From: Diphasiastrum complanatum
Lineage: Eukaryota; Streptophyta; Lycopodiopsida; Lycopodiales; Lycopodiaceae
Reading direction: 5' to 3'
Assembly: GCA_029204225.1 (NCBI GenBank)
Contig: CM055095.1
Location: 65,745,746-65,809,745, forward strand
Length of the DNA stretch: 64,000 nt
In this document: positions 15,514 to 27,252 of the stretch, piece after piece
How the letters are laid out: each line of letters opens with the position of its first letter
How positions within the stretch are numbered: the stretch's first letter is position 1
Notes under the pieces: generated by a model
Seen by the model: only the letters and a program-made list of their open reading frames with translations
The model's database searches: none
What the model was told of the DNA's origin: nothing
Made by a program: the position numbers and the translations under genes

Positions 15514-17674
15514 ATGGCCGAATGCTGTGACCCTTTGCTTTCCCAATTTGATTCCGTGACGATGCCAGATTTTAGCATGATACCGGGATGCCAAGATTTC
15601 GAAAAAACAATAATGGTACGCATGTAAAATGGGCTAATGTTTAGTGTGGTTCGAATTTGAGCTGCCCTACCATTTCCATCCTTATGTCACTTTATATTTT
15701 TGGCATCAGTCAAGGTAAACCTCTTTAACACTGAATCATTAAGCTTCAATTTCATCCTGTGACTTTGGTACGCAGGGTAGCAGATTCGACAACATCTCGG
15801 GAGGTAACACAATATCTATTCCAGACACTAACGAGCAAACCTTCATTCCTTGGGTGTTGCCTAAGCCTGAAAAGGAGTTATCCTCTATCAATCATGTCGC
15901 TGCTACTTCTCGAGGCATGGTTTCCATTCCAGTGGTCAACTCAAATGGGCTTTATTTCTGTGGACAAACACCAGTTCAGTACAGTGGTTATTCGCAACCT
16001 TCTTTGGAGCCCGAGGAAGGATGTTTGGACTTGCCAATTGAAAGCCAATCCGGATTTTTCATGCAGGAGAACGGAAGCTCCACTCTGGGATCCTCATTAA
16101 GCAAAAATAGCGATGAACTTGGTGTCGCGGATTCCATGCTTTCTAATAGCCCATATTATGTACAGCCTACGCAATTCAGAGAGGAGCTCCTTGACTGGAT
16201 TTCGGATGCGCGAGTAAGTTCTATAGGAGGAGCGTCTTTCACTCCTGAAAATTCGACACCTCGTAACGCAAAAATGACGAGGTCCTTATCAGCCCCAATA
16301 AGATCGTCTAGAATGATTTTCAATCGTTCCGATTCCTTTGTAGTTGATAATCACTCGTACCTCTCTCCTGCAAAAGAAGATATGAGTGCAGGTATGAATG
16401 GTTCCGCCAGACATGCAGCTTCTTTGATTTCACCCTTGAAACGTAGCTTAGAAGCAAATGCACCTGTGAATTTAGCTGCAGTCTCGTTAGAATCCCAGAT
16501 TCAGGGAAATCCTACAGAAGAGACCTTTCAACAGCAGGCTTTTGCGCCATGTAATTCATCTTGGATACGATCATCTGTTAACGAGGTAAAGCTTCTGTCT
16601 AACAATAACAAAGAATCCATTCAGATGTCGGCTTCCCCAAAACAGCAGTCCCTACGTCGTCGTGCAGTCTTGAACAAAAGTCTTAGCGGGAGCGCGCTGC
16701 TCCAACCAAGAAGCTACGCTCCGCCACCTACCATATCCGAGGCGACTCCTTTTCCACATATGTTACGTTCAAACTTCTGCAAGATTCCTAACAACTCCTT
16801 GACTACGCAAGTGCCACTAGTACAGCCAGAAATACAAGATGAAATCACCAAGCTCGGTATCTCAGGCATGCGACGCAGTCAAAGTACTGACGATCTTCAG
16901 GTACTTTCTCAGCTCTTGGCGGCTTTTATACAAAACCAAACGCACCTCCTACGATCGCCAAGTAGTAATAATTATTCGGATCCTCATTGCAATGCAGATA
17001 ATTGAAGATAATATCTACCGTATACCTGAAGTTCATTCCCCTTCTTGCTTCAGCAAAGGCATCATTATTTAAATTAATTGCTTAACACAGCGCATTGTTT
17101 GTCTTGATCAGTTACTCAGTGAGGAACAGTGTAGAGCTAAGATGAGCGATGCATTAGAGTTCTCAACGCTTAAGGTTGAGCGAACATCAAAGATAGTATT
17201 TGTTGTTGGATATCATCTTGTGAATTGGATGGTTCCTCTAGTGCTCACGTGGTCGTTTCTTGTTTTAATGCATCGGTAGAATCTGCCTGGAGCGCAAACT
17301 AACAGTGCAGGTAGTAGTCCTATGACATTGGACTGCACGAACAACGACGAAGCTGTAAAGATAGGGCGCTATACAACTGAGGAGAGAAAAATTAGAATCT
17401 GCAGATACAGGCAGAAGCGTACAGAAAGAAATTATGACAAGAAAATCAAGGTAGTTTTAGTCAGCTAGTCCTCGTTTCGTACGTATGCCTCATATGAATG
17501 TTCTTATGACAGAGCTACGTACTATTGACAAATGTAGGCTGTTTATCAAATGCCGTTTACCGTTGGAATCTCTGAACTTTCGAAGCAAAACATAGGCATT
17601 TTGTGGATATTAAGTCCATGTAAGCAGATTGTTATGGTAACGTGATTCCTGTCATTGGCTTGACAATATTTATG

Positions 17675-17716
<42 letters not shown>

Positions 17717-18187
17717 GTATGCTTGCCGAAAAACCTTGGCAGACAATAGACTACGTGTTAAAGGACGATTCGCAAAGACCGAAGTTATGGAAGACCTCCA
17801 GGAGAAGTTACTTGAGAACCAGCAGGAATGCGAAGATAAGGTTCGTCAGGCCATTTTTCTGTCTTTTCTTACTTGACTTTAATTGTTCTTAACATCAAGT
17901 GCAAGAGCATGCGGCGGTTTCTAGTTAGCCAGTGTCGAGATCAATAAGACCTCTGCTCAAAATTCAAGTTACAAGGCTGAAGCGTTTCACTTTGAAGAGA
18001 TGAATTGTGTAACAGAATCTAACTTCGATCTACATGAGTTGCACTGATACTTTTAAACACTTTCTTGCTGTATCAGGCTAGGGAGGCTTTGCTGGGTGGA
18101 GAAAGCTACATTTGTTATCAATATGCGTTTGGTGTGGATCTTTCAGAGATCTGGAAGTTGCCACTTTCTACCTACGTGGAAATCTAG
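15514..18187 (+). CDS. CCT-domain protein (CMF-like), six exons
   Basis: Predicted exons are 15514-15615, 15776-16900, 17112-17174, 17280-17450, 17718-17840 and 18077-18187. All introns are GT-AG and phase 0, and together they encode 564 residues. The CCT domain, the plant nuclear module of CONSTANS/TOC1-type regulators, is split across exons 4 and 5: ERKIRICRYRQKRTERNYDK, then KIKYACRKTLADNRLRVKGR. The N-terminal part is low in structure, with FREELLDWISDARVSS, a TRSLSAP motif and MRRSQSTDDLQ, a short motif usual before CCT in this group. No B-box is seen, so it belongs to the CCT-only class (CMF) rather than CONSTANS proper. A basic/coiled tail follows the domain. Reading through exon 2 would end at 17005 without CCT. 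It is one of two intact host genes here. The class is certain; the exact orthologue is not. Confidence 0.88.
17679..17713. repeat. (TA)n tract in CCT-gene intron 4
   Basis: About 17 TA units end a few bases before the TGCAG acceptor of exon 5. It therefore replaces the usual polypyrimidine tract in the intron that splits the CCT domain. Confidence 0.95.
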
Positions 18188-18914
18188 CGCGTCGTAATTA
18201 TTGAATAATTGTTATCTGGGAGTATCTAGGTAGCGTATGTAGCAGCGTACTTTTTTAGTTCGCAGCTGATTCATGGATGCATTTCATAGATCCCCAAACT
18301 CTTTAAGGCTAATATTTAAAGCCTCAAATCATGCAATTTCATCAAAGCTGCTCATTTCAATTTCTGTTCATATTCAGGAAAACGAGTCTCTAATTTCTCG
18401 TCCTCCCTCAGTCATTGTCGATATTAGTGATGATTAGTTCATGCTGGCACTTGCAATGCCAAAGTTTTAACATTGAAATTCAGAGTACAAGTGCAGTATA
18501 GCGTATGAGATCTTGAAGGCACTGAGTATTCTCTTTAATTAGTCGAGAGGAAAAAGAACACTTCCAATCACGTCTATAAATTGGAGCAGTGCCGATTTTA
18601 AAGGAGAAAGCTTACCTCGTAGCTTGTTGCCTGTACGATTGCTATTGATAATACTTTTTTCTTGTTCACTCTTAACTATGATGAAAAAAAAAGAGAACAA
18701 ACAAACTAAGGGGCAGAATAAGACTCTCAATGGCATTTGTAATTTGCACAAGAGGCTTGGTAAATTGCAAGGTGCAATGCACGTCAAAGGCATGTTTGCC
18801 TTTGAAAGAAAGACATAAAAAACTTAGCACAAGTGTCAATTGGAAGGCCAAAATAAATATTATCTTCATGTTTAAAAGGTATCGTTGACAAATCAAATTT
18901 CACATAGTGTCTAA
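18188..18914. other. 3' flank of the CCT gene, no gene
   Basis: AT-rich, with short ORFs only. It probably includes the 3' UTR of the CCT gene. No clear poly(A) signal could be assigned. Confidence 0.5.
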
Positions 18915-18992
18915 AAATTTGAAATTGTTCTTTCAAATTTTAAGAACAATTTCAAATTGTTCTTAAAATTTGAAAGAAAAATTTGAAGAAAA
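18915..18992. repeat. Perfect hairpin, 23-bp arms (longer with mismatches)
   Basis: Arms 18930-18952 and 18954-18976 are perfect reverse complements around a single C at 18953. With about three mismatches the stem extends to roughly 35 bp per arm. The AT-rich words (CAAATTTTAAGAACAATTT) recur partially at 18985-19012. It could be a small inverted-repeat element or an RNA fold-back. No miRNA claim is made. Confidence 0.75.
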
Positions 18993-19249
18993 AATTGTTC
19001 TTTCAAATTTGGTGCATAACCATTTTGTTGAAGAAAAAACTTGATATTATTATTTCTAAAATAGACCAACATTATGCTTGAAATAATTAAAACCTTCTTA
19101 CATCCAAGCCTTGTACACAACAAAATGCTTATGCACCAAAAAGAACAAGACTTAAGAAAGTCTCTTAGAAAAAGTAGGGCTTTCATAGTTTGACCTAAAA
19201 AAAACCATTCTAAAGAGGGCCTTGAGAGAGAAGGGCCCTTAGGTATCAT

Positions 19250-20110
19250 GGTTGGTATCATCTGTCCCTGGTAAGACTTTAAGACTTGACATTAAGTCTA
19301 GAAACATCAAAGACAAGAAGCTACTTATTCCTAATCTATCTATTATGACTTTAACGATTAATCAAAAGTCTAGAAACATGGAACATCGGAAGCAACTTAT
19401 ACTCAAGTCTTTGGTTGTGGATGGAGGGGCAAGCATGTCCCCACCCACATCCAACAGAAGCCGTCCTCCATCCAAAATCATGAATATTATGGAATTTAAC
19501 CCAGAGCAGCGTATTTTGCACCACCACTGCAATGTGGTGGTGCAGTAGCCATCTAATGGAGATGGGCAATGATACCACTATTTTCTCAAACAATGGTATC
19601 ATTGCCCACTCGTAGATGTGTGGGCCACCACCGCTGCGACAACAGTGGTGGTGTGGAATACACTCTCCCATATAAACCCATTCTCAATGGTTGGATGGGG
19701 GTGGGGCCTGCATGCACCCTCGTTCGTGGGTTGAGCTAAATCCTTGCTGAAGCTGACGAGCATAGGGGCTCATGTAAGCTTTGGCACCACCCTCATCCAA
19801 TGCTTAAGACGTCGTCCTCCATCCAAAGTCATGGACCCAACATATTTCACACCATCAAATTAGTGATGGCATAGACACCATCCAAGGGTGGTGGTGGGAG
19901 CTCCCCCTTCTTCTCCCCATCTTTCCTTGCCCTTCCATCTTTGGATGGAAGGGCCCCCAACACTGCCACATCAGTGGATACGATGAACCCAAAATCATGA
20001 CTATGATGGAATATATCAACCTATTCTCAATGGTTGGATGAGGGCATTTACCCTTATTCTTGGGTTGAGCTATATTCCTACTGGAGCTTATTGCCACAAG
20101 GACTGCAGAC
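19250..20110. repeat. Internally duplicated repeat region
   Basis: The word set CATTCTCAATGGTTGGATG...GGGTTGAGCTA occurs at about 19680-19740 and again at 20030-20075. CGTCCTCCATCCAAARTCATG occurs at about 19462 and 19807, with a weaker third trace near 19990. A short dyad with CACCACCACTGCAAT and GTGGTGGTGCAG lies at 19517-19546. Units of about 350 bp are arranged head to tail. No protein domain was recognised. Confidence 0.5.
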
Positions 20111-21433
20111 TCGAACTCATGATTATCACACTACAAGCACAAGTCTCATGTTCACCCTTCACATAGAGGGTGAAGAGCTAGGCATTTAGGCTTGCATGCC
20201 CTTGTGGCATGCAACTCATATTAACATTTAGCTCCAACACTCATTCCCCACAAGGAATAAGTTGATCCATAAAACAACGTGATGTTGGACTACCTAGCAA
20301 CATGGAAAAGAGAGTGAGGTGGCCCACCTCCTAGGGTGGCTTTAAGCTCATCTATCTAGTCACATATATTTCAGAACATCATCATAAAAGAATTATGTAA
20401 GCTACTTGAGAGCACATTTTTTGGGCATTGCCTTGCAAAAGGCAATATTATGTGTTCAAGTTTATCAATGGCATTCTTTTCAAAGTCAATGTCTGTCATT
20501 ATGAGGGTATGTCCCCACAAAAAGCTTTGCCACAATGTAGCTGAGGACTGTATTGGAAGAACTCGGTCCTCTAGATGCACCTCTATATGCAAGTTGTTTT
20601 TTAAAGATTAATGTCCGTCGTCTCATTTTCTTGCAGGCATACTCACACTTTAGTTGCACCTTTACATACGAGTCATAAGAGCAAAACAATTGTGTCACTC
20701 TCTTTTTCTTGCATGCATCCATAGGCTCTCAATTTGCATGACGCCCAAAGTTCAATCCTTGAGGTAAGATAGGGAAATGCCATAGTTCCAAGACAAGTAG
20801 GATTTGAAAATACTTAATTACCTTGCATTCAATCCTAGAGAATTAGATTTCTTATTCAAGAAATTTGTGGCAATGCCTTTGTGGTATACTAGAATGTTCT
20901 TGTTATTTCTTAAGATCCACATAAGATGATAGTGTTGACAACCTACTAATTTGATATGGTTGATCAACGTCACTGGAACTAGATAGCATGTTACTAAAAA
21001 TAACATTTCCAAGTAAAAAAGCTTGTTTTTTTCTCTTTGAATAGTTACTTGTAATATTGCTTAAACAAATGTTCAAAAGCAGATTCTAATCAAATATGAC
21101 ATCTGATAAACAAACTCAACAAAGAAATAGCTTTTACAGTAAGAGTACCAAGACAAAAGTCAGAATGTTGATCTCTTAATCTTATTTTGACTTTTTAAAG
21201 TTGAAATCATTACTATTTTTTTTTTAGTACTTATCATCCACATGTAAGCAAAAGAATGCGAATTTGCATATTGAATTTTGTTGCTTGCATAGGCAATATT
21301 ATGTGTTTAGGTTGGTCTATAGCGTTCTTGTGAAAGTCAACTTGAAAGTCATGACATCAATGTCATGAATTGTGAAGGTGCCTTGCACACAAAAGGCTTC
21401 ACACATACATGTTAGAAGGGATTTACTACATGC
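20111..21433. other. Intergenic, nothing recognised
   Basis: Only short, domain-free ORFs are present. The phrase GGCAATATTATGTGTT(C/T)A occurs at 20442 and 21292 with similar flanks (AAAGTCAA, TGTCATGA), suggesting an old duplication. Confidence 0.4.
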
Positions 21434-21563
<130 letters not shown>

Positions 21564-22226
21564 GATGCATATTTCTCTTGATCATACTTCTGTACATGAT
21601 AAGCAGTAAGACCCGTATGAAATTATGCCAATTTTTGAAATACCAATATATATATGATCTTAAGTTCTCCTATGTCTTATACATTTAGAGGGGCCTTTTT
21701 GAAATTTGTGAAGGCTTGCTCAACAAGTTTCCTTTGTACGATGGAGAATGAGACACCTGTTAGGTCTAAGATCTAACATTAGGGGATATTAGAACTCAAA
21801 ATGGGCTCCTTTGTCAAGATGCTGTTTTTGACTTCACACGCTTTCAATGCTTATGTGTCCCAATGAATGGTGTCCATCTGTGACGAACTGTAACGGTGGT
21901 TGACGGACAGAAATTGTATTTAACTTTCCCGGCCAAATTTTTGTGATTTTCAAATATCCCGCCGGGCAGAACAAACAATTGTGATTGGACCACAGTTACT
22001 ACCCGAATACTTTTCTGCTGCCCGTCATTGTTCACTCAAGGTTGATTTGACGTCAATATTCATAAACTGTGGTTAACTAATCCTTGTAGTTAAGGAACTT
22101 CTTGTCATTCACAGGTATACCTCTCATCTTCTTCATTCTATCTCTCATTTTCTTGCCATTCTTAAGTTTACCTTACAATCTCTACATTCTCTCCGATCTC
22201 AGCTTGCGTACTCGTATTTTCGAATA

Positions 22227-23558
22227 ATGGCTACACATAATCGGAGACCAAGAGGAACCATTGATGCAATCAATATTTGCAATGAAAAAAATGCAGAAGA
22301 TCAATATATACCAAAAATATATCGAAAATATCAATGGATCTTGATGCATCCCTCTGCAAAAGGCTCATTCCGAAAAAGAAAAAGATCGGTTAACATATAT
22401 AGAAGCTCTTGGAAAAGCAGGATAATGGATTTTAAAGTATCACCTGCCGGTCAACCTATCACGAAAGTTTTAGTTCAGCATGCTTATCTTCACAATGAAC
22501 TCAACATTCATGATCTGAATCCAAATGATAGAAGGAAATGCAATTGTATGTTTTCAGATTCAATTTCTTTATATTTATCATTGTCTTTAAACTATATTAT
22601 TCTTGAGATGTTTTTGTTGGTTTTGCAGATTTGTATCCATCAAATTTCTTTGAATGGCAATCAGTTCAATCGATTGTAGGAATAATCGATGTCATACATT
22701 TGGATATCAGTATTTTACAATATAAAGGTCATTCTCCAAAATCACTTTTAGAGTCAGGAGTTTTTTTATTATGATCACACATATTTTCCTGATAAAAATG
22801 GTTTAATCATGAGCCATATCCTCTACCAATGAGTGAGGAATGGATTTCTCCTGATGCAGCAATTTTAGAAAGTTTTCGATCTAGGCTATATATTGATATT
22901 CAGAGTATATTAAAATGCAGCACTGGATCAAAGAATAATAGATTAAGTTGGTATCTACCTTTTCCAATTTTGTTGATTTTTTTTTCCAAATGCAATGTTC
23001 GGAGAACGAAAACAATGTTTATTTGTAAGGACTTGAGTGCTAATATAATCGTCGAGTTGTCGGATGATGGTTGGGATACAAAACAAAATCAGCAAGTTGA
23101 GTGCAGAGTATGTTACTCATCCATGACATTTAGATATCACATCGAAAAGCAAATGCTCACTTTGCTGCTGTATTATAGAAGATGGATTAAATGCAAAAAT
23201 GTTTGGAAGCCACTTGATCAAGATTTTGGTATAAACCCTCAAGAGCATCTTCAGATAACAGTGAAAAGAAATGACAACATTCTTGCAATGGTTGAAGTCG
23301 AGGAAGATTGGTGTCTCAATCACATTCGATCAGAAGTAGACATGTTGCAATTCGATCTCCTCAGTACTATCAATTTCGATTGAATGGTGTAACGGTACGT
23401 TATGCCATGTAAAAATATTCCTTTTTTCCTATTTCTAAGTGAATCAGTTTCATAAAATATATAACTAAACAATTTCTCTTGTGCAGGTAAGAGTAAGGCT
23501 GGAAGAGAATATAAAATGCAAAGACATTGGAACATCCATCGAAATTGAAGATCCATAG
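22227..23558 (+). pseudogene. Gene A: unknown protein of the four-gene block
   Basis: The ATG at 22227 opens MATHNRRPRGTIDAIN. A GT-AG intron (22546-22628) joins ...NDRRKC to YLYPSNFFEWQSVQS. The frame breaks in a T-run near 22765 (beyond it, YYDHTYFPDKNG) and again near 22805. The longest piece, 22829-23383, reads SEEWISPDAAILESFRSRLY and ends ITVKRNDNILAMVEVEEDW. A further shift near 23350 leads to QYYQFRLNGVTV, a second intron (about 23395-23486) and a last exon ending KCKDIGTSIEIEDP with a stop at 23556. The C-terminus (alternating strands, a W..xxIR helix, then FRLNGVTV) would suit a beta-grasp fold, but that is only a guess. I do not recognise the family. It converges on gene B. Confidence 0.6.
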
Positions 23559-23689
23559 ATTATGGACCATGGAATTTTGTATTATGTAATACAATTTTTT
23601 GTATACATCATTTAAGAATATATATGAACCACTTTTTCTATGAGGCTCATTCATTTATATGATCTCCATTTCCATGGTGCAAAACACAA

Positions 23690-23800
23690 TGTAATTGCAA
23701 CTGGATAATATGAGTTTTCGATAGCAAGATTCATTGTCTCCTGCAGGAAATGCACTATCTACATTGGAGAGACCTTCAGTCACTTGAACTCCAGTTGAAC
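23690..23800 (-). repeat. Second, degenerate copy of gene B's last exon
   Basis: On the minus strand this reads FK*LKVSPM*IVHFLQETMN and then LAIENSY, matching the exon at 24382-24241 (FKCPKVSPMEIMHFRHETIK) in the same orientation, with two stops. It is a local duplication of the 3' end of gene B. Confidence 0.7.
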
Positions 23801-23827
23801 GCTTGCCCTTGTTGAAGTCTCGTATAT

Positions 23828-24066
23828 ATTGGTTGTATTTTTGGTCTTCATTGCCTTGGTCTGTATTGTCCTTGTCTTGGCATATTTGGATATGTTCAAA
23901 TGATGATCTGATCAAAGCTTTGCTGTGACAAATCTAAGTGAACTAATGTCGCATGTTTGGATTGGTTGTGGCAAAGGTTCGATCAGATCATCATTCTGAA
24001 CTTATCCAAAAAAAGACCATGGTAAAGGCAAGGCAGACCAAAGCTATGAAAAACAAACATGTCGAA
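23828..24066. repeat. Imperfect inverted repeat between genes A and B
   Basis: The reverse complement of 23828-23920 aligns with 23972-24066. Both share GATCAGATCATCATT, GAACxTATCCAAA, CAGACCAA(G/A)G and similar words. Arms are about 93 bp, roughly 70-75% alike by eye, with a spacer of about 50 bp. This could be a fold-back or the junction of two inverted element copies. Confidence 0.65.
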
Positions 24067-24240
24067 AAACAGTAGAAATTGAAGATGAATGAATCATAAC
24101 CTGAATTGATAAGAGGAAAAAAAACATTCAAGTTCAACCATAGAAAAACTGTAAGTATATTTCTATTAAACAAAATTATATATGTGTCTCATCCTCATAA
24201 AGTGAGATGAATATTCAAACAAAATCAACTATCTATGATC

Positions 24241-26047
24241 TCTAAATCCATTTCTCTAGTTGGAAGTAGCTTGGGTGGAGAACACTCGGCCACTGCAATT
24301 GATATGAATTTTCGATCACAATCTTTATGGTCTCATGTCTGAAGTGCATTATCTCCATTGGGGAGACCTTCGGGCATTTAAACTGAAAAAAAAACATAAA
24401 CACCGTTAAATGTAATTAATCAAAGATCAATTAATAGGAGTCTGTATATGAAAAAAAATAAAAACACAATTAAAAATAATTAATCAAATATTACCTCTTC
24501 CAGATTTGGAAGTCCATCTTGTAATGCAAGCCAATTCTAAAAGTGTTTGGCATTGCATACGGTATACCAGCCACAACTGACGGAATCAACCTATTGGGAG
24601 GACTGCAGAATCCAAATTTGAAAATTATGAGATATCGGATCAATGCGTAGGATGTAAGAATAAAATCTACAACGGAAACAAGTTTATTTTTACATCCTGC
24701 GCGTTGATCATACCTCTGCATCAACCATTTTCAGCTTCGAGTATGTGGAAATAGTTCCAGTATTTTCTGTATATGGGTCCTGGCAATTTTGTGTGTGTGT
24801 GTGTGTGTGTGTAATAGAGTTCATCTTCATACAAACTGGATTACACACACCCTCATCATTGACGTACATGGACAACACATATAAGCTCCAATTATCACTA
24901 AAATCAGAAAACAAGAAATTTATGAGAATCAATGTGAAATCAAAATTCATATGAAAAATTCAATAAAATAAAATTTGAAAATAGTCACTTACTTTGTTAT
25001 GTATGGCAAGCATGAGAATTGGAGTCCCCAGCCTGACGTATTGGAGCATATCATCGTGCAGACTTTTGAAATAAGAGAAATCAAATGCTGCCATGAATTG
25101 AAGGGGAAACAATGCAACATCTATAAACAATGGGGTCTGGAAGAACTCCATCCAGTACTGAATGGCCCCACCTCCTACATTGTCCCCTAGCATTTTATCC
25201 CTACTTTATAATTCAGCAGTATCTAAACTAGAAAGGGGGAGACCAGCATTGGTCTTCGGCATCCTAAAACTGTATCGAGGACCTAAACCTTTAAGATACG
25301 TAATTAACAATTGGTCATACTGTACATATTGAGGACTATTTACAAAGGCAAGTGTAGGGGGTGTCGGAAGTAACATAGATAAACCACATAAAGAATTGTC
25401 ATTCAAAATTGATTCTACCTTTACACTAACAAAATCATCTAAATCACTTCCAACAACAGGAGGAGGGGAACTAATATTTACGGGTTTAGGAGGAGGAGGA
25501 GATTTAGGAGGTGGAGTTTATTAGGAGAGGAAGATTTAGCTGGAGAAGTTAAAGATGGAGTGGAAGGAGAAGAAGGAGATTTAGGAGGAGGAGAAGGAGA
25601 ATTAGGAGGGGAATGAATAGAAGAAAGAATAGTATTCAGAGGAGTTGGCTTGGAAAAATCCCTTGCTTTAGATGGAGGGTCAAGAGACCTCCTCTTCTTT
25701 GAAACACTTCCATTCTGTATTCGAATAACAAGCCGGGTTGGTTGAGATTGCTTGTCCTCATATACTGTGTGCAGCGCTTCAATTGCTATTACCGTCCATC
25801 TCACATCTGCAGATAGACTTCTTGTCACCTGCCTGATGGACCTCTGCATGTGAGATTTCAGAATCAGAAGATTATTTGTCTTCTTAAGCTTCCGAATATC
25901 CTTGAGCCATGGAGGGTCTCTTCTTTTGCCCCTTGGCCTAGGAGGAGGTGGTGGTGGACGAGGTGGCGGTTGTGGATTTCCCTGACCTGCACCTGAAATT
26001 GGTATTCCACCTGAATGCCCACGTGTTGTCTGCTTGGTCTGCGCCAT
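24241..26047 (-). pseudogene. Gene B: H3-like tail + histone-fold segment + Ulp1-like protease
   Basis: Predicted minus-strand exons are 26047-24993, 24897-24714, 24602-24495 and 24382-24241. The protein starts MAQTKQTTRGHSGG; histone H3 starts ARTKQTARKSTGG. A Gly/Pro-rich linker leads to residues 48-96 (LKDIRKLKKTNNLLILK, HMQRSIRQV, DVRWTVIAIEALH), which align without gaps to H3 alphaN-alpha1-L1-alpha2, about 17 of 49 identical by hand. Alpha3 is absent. A Ser/Pro/Lys-rich stretch follows and shifts frame near 25510. Next comes a segment like C48/Ulp1 proteases: MLGDN...IQYWMEFFQTPLF, VALFPLQFMA, TPILMLAIHN, DNWSLYVLS, IPYAMPNTF..GL, ending MEIMHFRHETIKI. A TAA at 25208-25206 and a (GT)n tract in exon 2 add damage. 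H3 similarity is strong, Ulp1 moderate. Gene C diverges from it. Confidence 0.7.
24790..24812. repeat. (GT)n tract inside gene B exon 2
   Basis: About 11 GT units. Read on the minus strand they put a Thr-His run into the Ulp1-like segment. Confidence 0.95.
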
Positions 26048-26269
26048 TAATGTGTAGTAGCGGATCTGCACGCGATAATGTTGATTACAAGATCAGACCT
26101 CAGGTCAGACGTGTTGAAGCGATACCGGAGCTCAACAATTACGTAAGCTGGTAGCGGATGGGTGCGTGCGAGTAGTAACGGATTGAAGGAAGTTGGTTTT
26201 GAGCGCGCTAAATCGATATCGCATGGATGCAATTAACTATAAGCAAAAAAATTTCAACGTCGTCGATTA

Positions 26270-26280
26270 GTATATATAGA
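26270..26280 (-). promoter_or_regulatory. Candidate TATA box of gene B
   Basis: TCTATATATA on the minus strand lies about 225 bp upstream of the ATG at 26047, and just upstream of one GCGCG...GATATCG site. Confidence 0.4.
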
Positions 26281-27243
26281 GAAAATTAGGTTTTGCAAAC
26301 CTAGTGACTCGTATTACGATGATGATTACTCAGAGGCTTGTCAATCAAATCAATCTAAATATCCATCAGTTTTCAAAATGATTAGTCCAAATCGAATTAA
26401 ACAGATTTAATTTCAAATAAAGTATGGTCACATCTAAATTAATGCTACAAAAGTATAATGTCACACTTCTACCATTTAATGTTGAATTTGACAACGTTAA
26501 GCTTTAAATATAAGACCTTTTTTATATCCAATAATTATAATTTTTGAAAATACCAAAGGTCAGATTTTCACCCGCTAGTTGACATTTGACAGCATAGTAT
26601 GTATTTTTGCGCGCTCATCCGATATTGGACGCAATAAGAATGATCAGAGCTTGATTCGATAGATTCTGCATAACTTTGGCCATTATGAAGAGTCTTCCGA
26701 ATCAAGCTTTGATCATGCATATAGAGTCCAATAGTTTCAAAAATTTCGACAATATTTTTTTTCTTGGAATAGCGATTCGACGCGCGAGGTCCAAATGTAG
26801 CTAATACATCGTCTGCTAGCCGCGTTGATCTGATATCCCATATGCAAAAAAATATTACTGGTACGCATAACGAAAGACTTATGAAAATGTTCTGAATGAC
26901 CATTATCTCAAAAGAAATTTTTTTGTCTTTACGGTGCTTAAATAGGACGAGAGATTGTAATAATTCTCCTCGTTCACGTTTTTCAATGATATCCATTAAT
27001 CAATTGTTTATAATTTTTTTAATGATTATTCTAGGAGGCTAGTGATTTTCTATTTAATGCATTCCGGCGCAGGTACAGATTCTAGGGTCAGGGCTAATGA
27101 TGATTAGTTGAATCTAGTACTAGACTAGTCAATGTATTTTAGCTTAGGTACAAATTAGTCTCATTCTGATTGGTGGATAAATATAGGCTGTAGATCACAA
27201 TTCATTATTTGACAGATGTATGGCTGTGATCAATAGGAATTGG

Positions 27244-27252
27244 CTATAAATA
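27244..27252 (+). promoter_or_regulatory. Candidate TATA box of gene C
   Basis: CTATAAATA about 280 bp upstream of the ATG at 27531, with four motif copies between it and the start codon. Confidence 0.5.

Noticed and set aside
18915-18992. Hairpin as a miRNA gene
   Set aside because: Arms are perfectly complementary and extremely AT-rich, with no recognisable mature miRNA; repeat origin is likelier.
25948-26154. Plus-strand ORF opposite the H3-like start
   Set aside because: Shadow of the minus-strand coding sequence; composition follows the Pro/Arg-rich stretch.
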